Of a stretch of DNA of 64,000 bases, positions 28,274 to 37,987 are shown one piece after another. How positions within the stretch are numbered: position 1 is the stretch's first letter; every line of letters begins with the position of its first letter. The notes beneath the pieces are model-generated. The model was given only the letters and a program-made list of their open reading frames with translations. It made no database searches and was not told the DNA's origin. Where the stretch lies: positions 124,001 to 188,000 of the forward strand of contig NZ_NFUU01000003.1 in assembly GCF_002127265.1 (NCBI RefSeq), given 5' to 3'. This DNA is from Hydrogenophaga sp. IBVHS1. Lineage in GTDB: Bacteria; Pseudomonadota; Gammaproteobacteria; Burkholderiales; Burkholderiaceae_C. Position numbers and translations under genes: made by a program.

Positions 28274-29961
28274 TACTTCTTGTCGCGCAACTCGCGCCGC
28301 AGGATCTTGCCCACCGGCGTCTTGGGCAGCTCGGTGCGGAACTCCACCACCTTGGGCTGCTTGTAACCCGTGAGGTTGGTCTTGCAGTAGTCGCGCACCT
28401 GGGCTTCGGTCAGGGCCTGGTCTTTCTTGACGATGACCAGCTTGACCGCCTCGCCAGACTTGTCGTCCGGCACGCCCACCACGGCGCACTCCATCACGCC
28501 GTCGAGCTGGGCCACCACGTCTTCCACCTCATTGGGGTAGACGTTGAAGCCGCTCACCAGCACCATGTCCTTTTTGCGGTCCACGATGCGGAAATAGCCG
28601 CGCGGGTCCATCACGCCCACGTCGCCGGACTTGAAGTACCCATCGGGTGTCATGACCTTGGCGGTCTCGTCCGGCCGCTGCCAGTAGCCGGCCATCACCT
28701 GCGGCCCCTTGATGGCGATCTCGCCCGGCTGGCCCTGCGGCACTTCCACACCGTCGTCGTCCAGGCATTTCATCCAGGTGTTGGGCAACGGCACGCCGAT
28801 GGTGCCGCTGTATTCGGTGCTGGTGGTGGGGTTGCAGCTGGCCGATGGGCTGGTTTCCGAAAGCCCATAGCCTTCGCAGATGGGGCAACCGGTCTTCTCC
28901 AGCCAGAGTTTCGCCACCGCGCTCTGCACCGCCATGCCGCCGCCCACAGACACCTTGAGGTTGCGCCAGTTCACGGTGTTGAAATCAGGGTGGTTGGCCA
29001 GCCCGTTGAACAACGTGTTGACGGCAGGGAAGCTGTGAAAGGTGTGCTTGCTCAGCTCTTTCAGGACCGCCGGCAGGTCGCGCGGATTGGGAATGAGAAT
29101 GGTCTTGCCGCCGGTTCGCATGGACAGCATCATGTTCACCGTGAAGGCGAAGATGTGGTACAGCGGCAGCGCGCAGACGCTGGTGGGCTGCTCGCCAGCC
29201 GGCACCTGCTTCATCACGGGGTTGTTCCAGGCCTCGGACTGCAACACGTTGGCGATCACATTGCGGTGCTGCAGCACCGCGCCCTTGCTCACACCGGTGG
29301 TACCACCGGTGTATTGCAGAACCGCCATGTCGTCGGGCTTGATCTCGGGTCGCTTGAGCGTGCCTCGAGTTCCTTTGGCGATGGCGTCGTTGAAGCGCAC
29401 AGCCTGCGGCAGATTGAACGCCGGCACCATCTTCTTGACGTTGCGGACCACATAGTTCACCAGCGCGCCCTTGAGCAGGCCCAGCTGGTCGCCCATGGCC
29501 GCGAGCACCACGTGCTTGACCGGTGTGTTGGCGATGCACTGCTCCAGCGTGTGCGCAAAGTTCTCGATGATGACAATGGCCTTGGCGCCAGAGTCTTTCA
29601 GTTGATGTTCGAGTTCGCGCGGCGTGTACAGCGGGTTGACATTGACCACCACCAGACCGGCCCGCAGGATGCCAGCCACGGCCACCGGGTACTGCGGCAC
29701 ATTGGGCATCATGATCGCAACACGATCACCCTTGACCAGGCCTTTGCCCTGCAGGTAGGCCGCGAACGCCTGGGACAGGCTGTCCGTCTGCGCGAAGCTC
29801 ACGTCCTTGCCCATGAAGCTGTAGGCGGTGCGGCCTGCGTGCTTCTGGAAACTCTCTTCCATCAGATGAACGAGCGAGTCGTACTGGGCCACGTCGATGT
29901 CGGCCGGCACCCCTTCGGGGTACGCACTCAGCCAGGGACGTTGTGCCGTTGGGTCGGTCAT
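28273..29961 (-). CDS. fadD: Long-chain fatty acid-CoA ligase
   Basis: 562 residues from the ATG at 29961 with GAGGAGA upstream. It activates fatty acids to acyl-CoA via an acyl-adenylate. The AMP-binding motif is YTGGTTGVSKGA, followed by EGYGLSETSPS and YFKSGDVGVMD. The C-terminal catalytic lysine is in PKTPVGKILRREL. It overlaps the mtnN start by one base, so the two are co-expressed. Confidence 0.93.
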   Translation of the reverse strand: MTDPTAQRPWLSAYPEGVPADIDVAQYDSLVHLMEESFQKHAGRTAYSFMGKDVSFAQTDSLSQAFAAYLQGKGLVKGDRVAIMMPNVPQYPVAVAGILRAGLVVVNVNPLYTPRELEHQLKDSGAKAIVIIENFAHTLEQCIANTPVKHVVLAAMGDQLGLLKGALVNYVVRNVKKMVPAFNLPQAVRFNDAIAKGTRGTLKRPEIKPDDMAVLQYTGGTTGVSKGAVLQHRNVIANVLQSEAWNNPVMKQVPAGEQPTSVCALPLYHIFAFTVNMMLSMRTGGKTILIPNPRDLPAVLKELSKHTFHSFPAVNTLFNGLANHPDFNTVNWRNLKVSVGGGMAVQSAVAKLWLEKTGCPICEGYGLSETSPSASCNPTTSTEYSGTIGVPLPNTWMKCLDDDGVEVPQGQPGEIAIKGPQVMAGYWQRPDETAKVMTPDGYFKSGDVGVMDPRGYFRIVDRKKDMVLVSGFNVYPNEVEDVVAQLDGVMECAVVGVPDDKSGEAVKLVIVKKDQALTEAQVRDYCKTNLTGYKQPKVVEFRTELPKTPVGKILRRELRDKK

Positions 29962-30081
29962 TGGGTATCTCCTCGTCTTTGTGGTGGATGCGGTCACGCC
30001 CTGTTTGAGACAAGACGATCAAGCACCCCTATTTCTGACTGACGCGATTCTGACAGGCTGCAGCTGGCTTCGGCAGCCCGC

Positions 30082-31260
30082 CTACCGGCCCGCCCCCTGC
30101 GCATCGCCCACCATGGCATCCAGGGCTTCGTGGTGGAACAGATCCAGATAGGGCTGGTACCGCCAGAACCGGTTGCGACCATAGCCGGTCATTTCCTTCA
30201 GCCATCCGCGCGCTTCAAAATCGGTCACCAGTTTCGACGCCGTGGGAAAGGTGCATGACATCAGCCTGGCCACACTGCTGACCGAGACGCCAGGCTGCTT
30301 GAACAGATGATCCAGCAACACCAGCGCCTTGGCATTCCGGGCGACGGCCGACCGATGCTTGTCGCGCAGGGCCACAATGTTCTGCGCGGTCTTCGTCGCC
30401 GCTTGTGCGGTCGCGCTGACACCGCGCAGGAAAAACATCAACCATGGCTCCCAATGGCCTTGCGAGCGTATGGCGGTCAGTCGATCGTAGTACTCTGCAC
30501 GGTGCGCCTTGAGATAGAGCGACAGGTACAGCAGAGGACGTGAGAGCGCACGCTCCTCGCAGAGCATGAGGGTGATCAGCAGCCTGCCCACCCGCCCGTT
30601 GCCATCCAGAAAGGGATGAATGGTTTCGAACTGAGCGTGAGCCAAGCCGCAACGAACCAGCAAGGGCACGCTCTCCCGGCCACTGTGCAGGAACGTCTCC
30701 AGCTGGCCCAACGCATTCATGAGTTCGTGCGGCGGCGGTGGAATGAACGCCGCGTCACGCAGCGTGCTGCCGCGCCCACCAATCCAGTTTTGCGACGTGC
30801 GGAATTCGCCGGGAGACTTCTCCCCGCCTCGCACGCCTTTCATCAGTTCGGCATGAATTTCGCGCAGCAAGCGCAGCGACAAGGGCAGTTCAGACAAACG
30901 CTCCAGACCATGGTTCATGGCGCGCACATAGTTGACGACTTCCTCCACATCCTTGGGAGTGTCATCGCGCGAAGCATCGGCTTCAAAGGCCAGCACATCC
31001 TCCAGGGTGCTCTGCGTGCCTTCGATCTGGGAAGAAAGGACGGCCTCATGCCGCACGTACATGGCGACGAAAAGATCCGGGTTGGGCAGCATGGATGCCA
31101 AGGCGTCCAGACGACCGATGTGGCGATCGGCCTGCGACAGCAGCGTCTGGAGCGGCCCGCTGTAAGCCACAGGCGGTTCCGGCGGGAGAGGGGCCGGAAT
31201 GAAGGCTTTGTAGCCCGAGGACTGCTGAATGTAGCGGCCCGCGCGTTGAGCGTCGTCCAT
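30082..31260 (-). CDS. Fic-family protein with N-terminal inhibitory motif and C-terminal winged helix
   Basis: 392 residues from the ATG at 31260 (AAAGGA upstream). A Fic_N-type domain includes the inhibitory motif SSQIEG, which fits [ST]xxxE[GN] and marks a class II Fic with the inhibitor in cis. The catalytic loop is HPFLDGNGRVGR, complete, so it should be an active AMP-transferase once released. The C-terminal part (about 320-380) looks like a winged helix (VSVSSVARLMSCTFPTASKL). The family transfers AMP to target proteins; the target here is unknown. The promoter has a 14-bp inverted repeat. Confidence 0.88.
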   Translation of the reverse strand: MDDAQRAGRYIQQSSGYKAFIPAPLPPEPPVAYSGPLQTLLSQADRHIGRLDALASMLPNPDLFVAMYVRHEAVLSSQIEGTQSTLEDVLAFEADASRDDTPKDVEEVVNYVRAMNHGLERLSELPLSLRLLREIHAELMKGVRGGEKSPGEFRTSQNWIGGRGSTLRDAAFIPPPPHELMNALGQLETFLHSGRESVPLLVRCGLAHAQFETIHPFLDGNGRVGRLLITLMLCEERALSRPLLYLSLYLKAHRAEYYDRLTAIRSQGHWEPWLMFFLRGVSATAQAATKTAQNIVALRDKHRSAVARNAKALVLLDHLFKQPGVSVSSVARLMSCTFPTASKLVTDFEARGWLKEMTGYGRNRFWRYQPYLDLFHHEALDAMVGDAQGAGR

Positions 31261-31265
31261 CAATG

Positions 31266-31309
31266 ATTCCTTTAACAAGCCGTGTATTTTACGATCTTGT
31301 TAAAGGAAT
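31266..31309 (-). promoter_or_regulatory. 14-bp inverted repeat in the fic promoter
   Basis: ATTCCTTTAACAAG (31266-31279) and CTTGTTAAAGGAAT (31296-31309) are perfect arms with a 16-nt spacer. On the minus strand a -10-like TAAAAT (31291-31286) lies in the spacer, and the downstream arm contains the AAAGGA ribosome site of fic. A protein bound here would block both transcription and translation. Autoregulation through the protein's own winged helix is inference. Confidence 0.65.
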
Positions 31310-31423
31310 TTGCCGATTATTTTAATAAAATGGCGCGCGCTGGGCCATGTCAAAGAACGACCTGCCTCAGCGCCGTGTACGCACCAGCCTGCCCGGCTGG
31401 GAGATGAACGGGGCCGAGGCGGC

Positions 31424-32848
31424 TTACTCGATCGCTTTGGTCATGTCCTCGACGACCTTCTTGGCGTCACCGAACACCATCATGGTCTTGTCCATGTAGA
31501 ACAGCTCGTTGTCCAGGCCGGCATAGCCTGCGGCCATGCTGCGCTTGTTCACGATCACCGTCTTGGCTTTGTAGGCTTCCAGAATCGGCATGCCGTAGAT
31601 GGCGCTGCCCTTCTGCAAGGCGGCCGGGTTCACCACGTCGTTGGCACCCAGGATGATGGCCACGTCGGCCTGACCGAATTCGCCGTTGATGTCTTCCATT
31701 TCGAACACCTGGTCGTACGGCACCTCGGCTTCGGCCAGCAGCACGTTCATGTGCCCCGGCATGCGCCCGGCCACCGGGTGAATGGCGTACTTCACGGTGA
31801 TGCCCTTCTCGGTCAGCTTGTGGGCCAGCTCCTTCACCGCGTGCTGTGCACGCGCCACCGCCAGGCCATAGCCCGGCACGATCACCACCGTCTCGGCGTT
31901 GCCCAGCACGAAGGCCGCGTCGTCGGCGCTGCCGCTCTTCACCGGCCGTGCCTCGGCCTTCGCGCCACCGGCGGCGGCGGCATCGCCACCGAAGCCGCCC
32001 AGGATGACGTTGAAGAACGAGCGGTTCATGGCCTTGCACATGATGTAGCTCAGGATGGCACCCGAGGAGCCCACCAGCGAGCCCGCGATAATCAGCATGG
32101 AGTTGTTCAGGCTGAAGCCGATGCCTGCGGCCGCCCAGCCCGAGTAGCTGTTGAGCATGGACACCACCACCGGCATGTCGGCGCCGCCGATGGGGATGAT
32201 GATGAGCACGCCAAGCAGGAAACCGAGCGCGATCACCAGCACGATGTCGATCCAGCTCTGCGAATGCCAGAAGCCGAAAATGAAGAACACGGTGGCCAGG
32301 CCCAGCAACAGGTTGAGCTTGTGCTGGCCTGCAAAGGTGACCGGTGCGCCCTGGAACAGGCGGAACTTGTACTTGCCCGAGAGCTTGCCGAAGGCAATCA
32401 CCGAGCCGCTGAAGGTGACCGCACCGATGAAGGCGCCGAGTGCCAGTTCGATGCGGTTGCCGCCCGGAATGGGTTCACCCTTGGCCACGATGGCAAACGC
32501 CCAGGGCTCGGCCACCACGGCCACGGCAATGCACACCGCCGCCAGGCCGATCATGCTGTGCATGAAGGCCACGAGCTCGGGCATCTTGGTCATTTCGACC
32601 CGGTTGGCCATGATGGCGCCAATGGCACCACCTACCACCAGCCCGCCCAGCACCCAGACCATGCCCAAGGCCTTGCCGCCAGAGAGCTCCACGATGAGCG
32701 CTGCGGTGGTGAGCACGGCAATCGCCATGCCGGTCATGCCGAAGACGTTGCCGCGGATGGACGTGGTGGGATGGCTCAGCCCTTTGAGGGCCTGGATGAA
32801 ACAGACGCTGGCGACGAGGTACAGCAGCGTGACGAGGTTCATGCTCAT
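31424..32848 (-). CDS. pntB: NAD(P) transhydrogenase subunit beta
   Basis: 474 residues from the ATG at 32848, which overlaps the pntAb stop as ATGA. The N-terminal half has about nine membrane helices of the proton channel (domain II). The C-terminal half is the NADP(H)-binding domain III (VVIVPGYGLAVARAQHAVKE, RMPGHMNVLLAEAEVPYD, GANDVVNPAA, IVNKRSMAAGYAG). The complex couples proton entry to NADPH formation from NADH. The subunit is full length. Confidence 0.96.
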   Translation of the reverse strand: MSMNLVTLLYLVASVCFIQALKGLSHPTTSIRGNVFGMTGMAIAVLTTAALIVELSGGKALGMVWVLGGLVVGGAIGAIMANRVEMTKMPELVAFMHSMIGLAAVCIAVAVVAEPWAFAIVAKGEPIPGGNRIELALGAFIGAVTFSGSVIAFGKLSGKYKFRLFQGAPVTFAGQHKLNLLLGLATVFFIFGFWHSQSWIDIVLVIALGFLLGVLIIIPIGGADMPVVVSMLNSYSGWAAAGIGFSLNNSMLIIAGSLVGSSGAILSYIMCKAMNRSFFNVILGGFGGDAAAAGGAKAEARPVKSGSADDAAFVLGNAETVVIVPGYGLAVARAQHAVKELAHKLTEKGITVKYAIHPVAGRMPGHMNVLLAEAEVPYDQVFEMEDINGEFGQADVAIILGANDVVNPAALQKGSAIYGMPILEAYKAKTVIVNKRSMAAGYAGLDNELFYMDKTMMVFGDAKKVVEDMTKAIE

Positions 32849-33171
32849 TTGGCAGCCCCTTCGGAGGCCGCCGGTGCTTTCCGTTCCTTCTTCTTGAACA
32901 TCTCCAGCATGCGCCGCGTGACGAGGAAACCACCGAAGACGTTCACCGCTGCCAGCGCCACGGCCAGCACGCCCATGGTCTTGCCCAGGTTCGTCTCGGT
33001 CAGCGCGGCGGCGAGCATGGCGCCCACGATCACGATGGCCGAGATGGCGTTGGTCACCGCCATCAGCGGCGTGTGCAGCGCAGGCGTGACGTTCCACACC
33101 ACGTGGTAACCCACGTAGATGGCCAGCACGAAGATGATGAGGTTGAGGATGGTGGGGGATACGGCTTCCAT
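32845..33171 (-). CDS. pntAb: NAD(P) transhydrogenase subunit alpha, part 2
   Basis: 108 residues with three hydrophobic segments (LNLIIFVLAIYVGYHVVW, LMAVTNAISAIVIVGAMLAA, MGVLAVALAAVNVFGGFLVT). It is the membrane part of the alpha subunit in bacteria where PntA is split. It starts 3 bp after pntAa and overlaps pntB by ATGA. The charged C-terminus KKKERKAPAASEG is a cytoplasmic tail. Confidence 0.95.
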   Translation of the reverse strand: MEAVSPTILNLIIFVLAIYVGYHVVWNVTPALHTPLMAVTNAISAIVIVGAMLAAALTETNLGKTMGVLAVALAAVNVFGGFLVTRRMLEMFKKKERKAPAASEGAAK

Positions 33172-33174
33172 GGC

Positions 33175-34308
33175 TTACTTCCTTTTCACTTCACCACTCT
33201 GGGTCATGAGGCACGCGGCCACGATGTCGTCGTCCATCGGCACCTGAACGGCCGTGGCGTCTTTGGGCAGCACGAGCTTGAGGAAGTCGAGCACGTTGCG
33301 CGCGTACAGCGCCGAGGCGTCAGCGCCCACCAGCGCGGCCAGGTTGGTCTCGCCAATGATCGTCACGCCGTGCTTGACCACGGTGCGATCGGTCTCGGTG
33401 AGCGGGCAGTTGCCGCCCACGCCGTTGGCGCCTTTGCCAGCTGCAATGTCCACGATCACGCTGCCCGGCTTCATGGACTTGACCATGTCTTCGGTGATGA
33501 GCACCGGCGCGGCTCGTCCGGGGATGAGTGCGGTGGAGATCACCACGTCGGCCAGCGCCACGCGTTTGGCCACCTCCAGCTTCTGGCGCTCAAGCCACGA
33601 AGGTGGCATGGGCCGGGCGTAACCGCCCACGCCCTCGGCGGCTTCTTTTTCCTCGGCGGTTTCGTAGGGCACGTCGATGAACTTGCCGCCCAGCGACTCC
33701 ACCTGCTCCTTCACGCTGGGTCGCACGTCGCTGGCTTCAATCACCGCACCCAGGCGCTTGGCGGTGGCAATGGCCTGCAGACCCGCCACGCCCACACCCA
33801 GAATCACCACGCGCGCGGCCTTCACCGTGCCGGCTGCCGTCATGAGCATGGGGAAGAAGCGCTGGTACTTGTCGGCCGCCATCATCACGGCCTTGTAACC
33901 GGCGATGTTGGCCTGGCTGGAGAGCACGTCCATGCTCTGCGCGCGCGTGGTGCGCGGCGCGGCTTCCAGTGCAAAGGCCGTGAGGCCGGCGCTCGCCATG
34001 CGCTGCAGTCCGGCGGCATCGAAGGGGTTGAGCATGCCGACCACGGTGGCGCCGGGCTTCATGAGGGCGAGCTCGTTGTCGAACGGGGTGCGCACCTTGA
34101 GCACCAGATCGCAGCCCAGCGCGCCTGCGGCATCGGTGATCTCGGCGCCCACGGCCGTGTAGGCGGCATCGGGTGCGCTGGCGGCCAGGCCGGCACCGCT
34201 CTGCACCCGCACCGCATGACCCTGGGCCACGTATTTTTTCGCCGTCTCGGGCGTGACCGCCACTCGGGATTCGCCCACTGTCGTCTCAGCGGGAACGCCT
34301 ATCAGCAT
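33175..34308 (-). CDS. pntAa: NAD(P) transhydrogenase subunit alpha, part 1
   Basis: 377 residues from the ATG at 34308, with GAGGAGA upstream. It is the NAD(H)-binding domain I, soluble. Signatures are LIGVPAETTVGESRVAVTPE, AAGTVKAARVVILGVGVAG (dinucleotide fold) and GGNCPLTETDRTV. The split pntAa-pntAb-pntB order is common in Alpha- and Betaproteobacteria. The 102-bp gap to the divergent Nudix gene holds the promoter. Confidence 0.95.
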   Translation of the reverse strand: MLIGVPAETTVGESRVAVTPETAKKYVAQGHAVRVQSGAGLAASAPDAAYTAVGAEITDAAGALGCDLVLKVRTPFDNELALMKPGATVVGMLNPFDAAGLQRMASAGLTAFALEAAPRTTRAQSMDVLSSQANIAGYKAVMMAADKYQRFFPMLMTAAGTVKAARVVILGVGVAGLQAIATAKRLGAVIEASDVRPSVKEQVESLGGKFIDVPYETAEEKEAAEGVGGYARPMPPSWLERQKLEVAKRVALADVVISTALIPGRAAPVLITEDMVKSMKPGSVIVDIAAGKGANGVGGNCPLTETDRTVVKHGVTIIGETNLAALVGADASALYARNVLDFLKLVLPKDATAVQVPMDDDIVAACLMTQSGEVKRK

Positions 34309-34410
34309 GAGGGTCTCCTCACTCACGGGGTTGGTATGAAAGTCGGGGCGAGCTTACCTGAAACAGGCCCTTTGGCCCATGGGATGGCCACCGGCACAGA
34401 TAATGCCCCG

Positions 34411-34917
34411 ATGGACAACCGATGGAAACCCAGCGTCACCGTGGCCGCCGTCATCGAGCGCGAAGGGCGCTTCCTGCTGGTGGAAGAACACACGCCCGAA
34501 GGTCTGCGGTTGAACAACCCGGCCGGCCATCTGGACCCGGGCGAGAGCCCGGCCGAAGGCGTGGCCCGCGAGGCGCTGGAGGAAACCACCCATCGCTTCC
34601 AGCCGACCGCGCTGGTGGGGGTGTACCTCTCGCGCTTTCAGCGACCGGCGCGCGAAGGGCGGGCCGCTGAAGACGTGACCTACCTGCGCTTCGCCTTCTG
34701 CGGCGAACTGGGCGATGTGGTTGCGGGGCGAACCCTGGACACCGGCATCGTGCGCACGCTGTGGATGACACCCGATGAAGTGCGAGCCAGCGCGGCGCGG
34801 CACCGCAGCCCGCTGGTGGTTCGCTGCATGGAAGACCATCTGGCCGGGCAGCGTTTTCCGCTGGAGCTGATCCAGACCGACGCCTCGGTGCTGCAACCCT
34901 GGACTCCCACACCGTGA
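34411..34917 (+). CDS. Nudix hydrolase (NudJ-like)
   Basis: 168 residues from the ATG at 34411; an in-frame ATG at 34384 would add nine residues. The Nudix box is GHLDPGESPAEGVAREALEE, which fits GX5EX7REUXEE and binds the metal. The sequence KPSVTVAAVIEREGRFLLVE near the start is typical of NudJ-type phosphatases acting on thiamine pyrophosphates or nucleotides. Its stop overlaps the DUF3422 start as GTGA. Confidence 0.87.
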   Translation: MDNRWKPSVTVAAVIEREGRFLLVEEHTPEGLRLNNPAGHLDPGESPAEGVAREALEETTHRFQPTALVGVYLSRFQRPAREGRAAEDVTYLRFAFCGELGDVVAGRTLDTGIVRTLWMTPDEVRASAARHRSPLVVRCMEDHLAGQRFPLELIQTDASVLQPWTPTP

Positions 34918-36272
34918 CGCCAACCCCTGAACCCTCCCTGCGGGTGCTGCCACCCGACGACGTGCTGCGCGAGGACTTGCACAACGAGGTGCACGCACGG
35001 CCTTCGGCGCGCATCGATCTGCCGGCGCTGGTGGTGTTCGTGGCCGTGCTCAACGAGGGCGTAAGCCGCGAGCAGGAATGCGATCACCTGCGCCGCCTGC
35101 CCGGCCAGCAGGCGCTCAGCCCTGATCAGATGCGCGGCAACTTTCTCCGGCTGCGCTTCGATGAATACACCCTGAAATGGGAGCGCCACACCGAGTTCAC
35201 CCGCTACTCCATCGTGCAGCCGCTGCCCGAGGGTTGCGGGCTTGGTGCGACCGATCCGCCCCTGCAGAATTTTCTGGTGACGCCACCGGGGTGGCTGGGC
35301 GAGATCCCGGGGCGCACCGTGGCCGCCATTCAGCTGGTGATGCTGCAGGCCGAACTGCCCGAGCCAACGCCCAAGGCACAGGCCACGCTGATGGCACAGG
35401 CGCAGCAATGGTTTGGCCATCGGACCGTGGTGGCCTCACAGCTCGGCGGCGGCCACTCCTGGGCGGCCACCGACTTCCTGATTCAGCCTTCGGGTTTCGA
35501 ACACCTGCTGGTGATCACCCCACCGGGCACCAGCGACACGCGCGCCGGGCGCATTTCGCAGCGCCTGCTGGAACTGGAGACCTACCGCCTCATGGCCCTG
35601 CGCGGCCTGCCCGTGGCCAAGGCGCTCTCGCCCACGCTGGCCCAGGCCGAAGCACAGCTGGCCGGCATCACCGCACAGATGGAAAACAAGGCGGCATCCG
35701 AACAGGGCCTGCTCGATCAGTTGATTTCACTGGCTGCCCGCGTGGAACGCGCCACCGCAGAAAACACCTACCGCTTCGGCGCCACGCGTGCCTACGATTC
35801 GCTGGTGACACAACGCATTGCCGAGTTGCGGGAAAAGCCGATTCCCGGGACGCAGACGATCGGTGAATTCATGCAGCGGCGTCTGTCACCCGCCATGGCC
35901 ACAGTGGCCGCCACCGAACAGCGCCTCACCTCGCTGTCGGAACGTGTCGCCCGCACCAGTGCCCTGCTGCGCACGCGGGTTGACATCGCCACCGAAGCGC
36001 AGAACCAGCAGTTGCTGGCCAAGCTCACGCGCGGCCAGGAACTGCAGCTGCACCTGCAGACCACGGTGGAGGGTCTGTCGATCGCGGCGATTTCGTATTA
36101 CGTGATCAGCCTGCTGCTGTACCTGGGCAAGGCAGGCAAGGCCGCCGGCCTGCCCATCCACCCGGAAATCGCCGCCGGCGCAATGATCCCGCTGGTGTTG
36201 TGGGTGGTGTGGCGCGCCACGCGACGGATTCACGCGAAGCTGGACGCGACGACGCTCAAGCCACCCGTTTAG
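34914..36272 (+). CDS. DUF3422 membrane-anchored protein
   Basis: 452 residues from a GTG that overlaps the Nudix stop. The DUF3422 family is found mainly in Alpha- and Betaproteobacteria; its function is unknown. The cytoplasmic part is recognised by EDLHNEVHARPSARIDLPAL. The middle has coiled-coil-like stretches (TLAQAEAQLAGITAQMENKA). Two C-terminal helices (IAAISYYVISLLLYLG and AAGAMIPLVLWVVW) anchor it. It is convergent with the YCII gene, overlapping by 4 bp. Confidence 0.85.
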   Translation: MTPTPEPSLRVLPPDDVLREDLHNEVHARPSARIDLPALVVFVAVLNEGVSREQECDHLRRLPGQQALSPDQMRGNFLRLRFDEYTLKWERHTEFTRYSIVQPLPEGCGLGATDPPLQNFLVTPPGWLGEIPGRTVAAIQLVMLQAELPEPTPKAQATLMAQAQQWFGHRTVVASQLGGGHSWAATDFLIQPSGFEHLLVITPPGTSDTRAGRISQRLLELETYRLMALRGLPVAKALSPTLAQAEAQLAGITAQMENKAASEQGLLDQLISLAARVERATAENTYRFGATRAYDSLVTQRIAELREKPIPGTQTIGEFMQRRLSPAMATVAATEQRLTSLSERVARTSALLRTRVDIATEAQNQQLLAKLTRGQELQLHLQTTVEGLSIAAISYYVISLLLYLGKAGKAAGLPIHPEIAAGAMIPLVLWVVWRATRRIHAKLDATTLKPPV

Positions 36273-36697
36273 CGCGACGCCTGGTTCAGCTCGTCGCGCA
36301 GACGGTCTTCCTGCGCGCGCAATTCGGGCGTGTACGCCTCGCCAAAATCTTCGGCTTCAAACAGCGGGCGGATTTCGATCTCGGAGTCTTCCGGCATCGG
36401 GTTCGGGCAGCGCTTGACCCAATCCACCGCCTCGTCGAGGGACTTCACCTGCCAGATCCAGAAGCCGGCCACCAGCTCGTTGGTCTCTGAGAACGGGCCA
36501 TCGACCACGGTTCGCGCTGCACCTGAAAAACGCACCCGTTTGCCCCGCATGCTGGGGTGCAGGCCGTCACCAGACACCAGCACACCCGCCTTCATGAGTT
36601 CTTCATTGAACTGGCCCATGGCCGCCATGTCCTCCGTGCGCGGCATCAAACCCGCTTCGGACGATGGGGTGGCTTTCACGATCACCATGACACGCAT
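36269..36697 (-). CDS. YCII-related (DGPF-type) protein
   Basis: 142 residues. The fold is recognised by MRVMVIVKATPSSEAG at the start and VVDGPFSETNELVAGFWIWQ, the DGPF motif. Such proteins are dimeric alpha+beta barrels of uncertain function, often near sigma factors of the ECF type; none is near here. The start is supported by AAGGAG 10 bp upstream. Confidence 0.85.
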   Translation of the reverse strand: MRVMVIVKATPSSEAGLMPRTEDMAAMGQFNEELMKAGVLVSGDGLHPSMRGKRVRFSGAARTVVDGPFSETNELVAGFWIWQVKSLDEAVDWVKRCPNPMPEDSEIEIRPLFEAEDFGEAYTPELRAQEDRLRDELNQASR

Positions 36698-36794
36698 CTC
36701 GGTTCTCCTTCATGTGTGGGTTGAGGGAGCCGGCGACAACCGCCGGCTCTGCAGACACGACGAACCAGAAGCGCGGAAATCGACAGAATGCCGG

Positions 36795-37946
36795 TCAGGC
36801 TTGCAGCAGCGCGCCGCCCCGGCTGGTTGCTCGCGGTGACTCCGCGCTGGTGGTGATCACGCCGCCGCCCAGACACACTTCGCCGTCGTAGAGCACGGCG
36901 CTTTGTCCCGGCGTCACCGCCCATTGCGGCTCGGCGAAGTCCAGCGCGAAACCGGCATCGCCTTCGGCCTGGAACTGGCAAGGCGCGTCGGCCTGGCGGT
37001 AGCGGGTCTTGGCGGCCAGGTCTGCCGTGTCGGGTGCGTGGCCGGCCACCCAGCTGGCGTCGTGCGCGCGCAGGTGCGGTGTGAGCAACCAGGGGTGGTC
37101 GTGGCCCTGTACCACCCACAAGGTGTTCTTCTCGATGTCCTTGCGCGCCACGAACCAGGGCGCGTGTTCGTTGCCGCCCTTCTGCGCGCCCTTTTCCCGC
37201 ACGCCACCGATGCCCAGTCCCTGGCGCTGCCCCAGCGTGTAGAAACTCAGGCCCACATGCTGGCCGAGCACCCGGCCCTTGTGGTCCTTGATGGGACCGG
37301 GCTCCTTGGCGATGTAGCGGTTGAGGAAATCGCGGAAGGGCCGTTCGCCAATGAAGCAGATGCCGGTGGAATCCTTCTTTTTCGCGTTCGGTAAACCGAT
37401 ATCGGCGGCGATGCGGCGCACCTCGGTCTTGGGCAGCTCACCGACCGGAAACAGGGTCTTGCTCAGCTGCGCCTGGTTCAGCCGGTGCAGAAAATAGCTC
37501 TGGTCCTTCAGTGGGTCCTTGCCCTTGAGCAGCTCGAAGGCGCCGTGGCGCTCGCGCACGCGGGCGTAGTGGCCGGTGGCGATCTTCTCGGCGCCCAGGC
37601 GCATGGCGTGGTCGAGGAAGGCCTTGAACTTGATCTCTGCGTTGCAGAGGATGTCGGGGTTGGGCGTGCGCCCGGCCTGGTATTCGCGCAGGAATTCAGC
37701 GAACACGCGGTCTTTGTACTCGGCGGCAAAGTTCACGTGTTCGATCTCGATGCCGAGCACGTCGGCCACGCTGGCCGCGTCCAGGAAGTCCTGTCGCGTC
37801 GAGCAGTATTCGCTGTCGTCGTCGTCTTCCCAGTTCTTCATGAAGATGCCGATGACCTCGTATCCCTGCTCCTTGAGCAGGTGCGCGCTCACCGCAGAGT
37901 CCACGCCCCCGCTCAATCCCACCACCACACGCTGTTTGCTTGCCAT
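36795..37946 (-). CDS. mnmA: tRNA 2-thiouridylase MnmA
   Basis: 383 residues. It adds the 2-thio group to wobble U34 in tRNAs for Lys, Glu and Gln. The ATP-binding PP-loop is [12 protein letters not shown]. The two catalytic cysteines are in [12 protein letters not shown] and STGICFIGE. The C-terminal beta-barrel ends with an extended, less conserved tail. It is divergent from eutB with a 41-bp gap. A 9-bp hairpin at 36727-36749 lies downstream without a T-run. Confidence 0.95.
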   Translation of the reverse strand: MASKQRVVVGLSGGVDSAVSAHLLKEQGYEVIGIFMKNWEDDDDSEYCSTRQDFLDAASVADVLGIEIEHVNFAAEYKDRVFAEFLREYQAGRTPNPDILCNAEIKFKAFLDHAMRLGAEKIATGHYARVRERHGAFELLKGKDPLKDQSYFLHRLNQAQLSKTLFPVGELPKTEVRRIAADIGLPNAKKKDSTGICFIGERPFRDFLNRYIAKEPGPIKDHKGRVLGQHVGLSFYTLGQRQGLGIGGVREKGAQKGGNEHAPWFVARKDIEKNTLWVVQGHDHPWLLTPHLRAHDASWVAGHAPDTADLAAKTRYRQADAPCQFQAEGDAGFALDFAEPQWAVTPGQSAVLYDGEVCLGGGVITTSAESPRATSRGGALLQA

Positions 37947-37987
37947 GGCGCGATTATCCCAGCGCCTTGCAGATTACAGTGCGGCAC

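Noticed and set aside
31310-34410. Long plus-strand frame over the pnt genes
   Set aside because: Shadow of pntB, pntAb and pntAa; only its last part, from 34411, is the real Nudix gene.
36727-36749. 9-bp perfect hairpin upstream of the YCII stop-mnmA gap
   Set aside because: Not called a terminator because no T-run follows on either strand.
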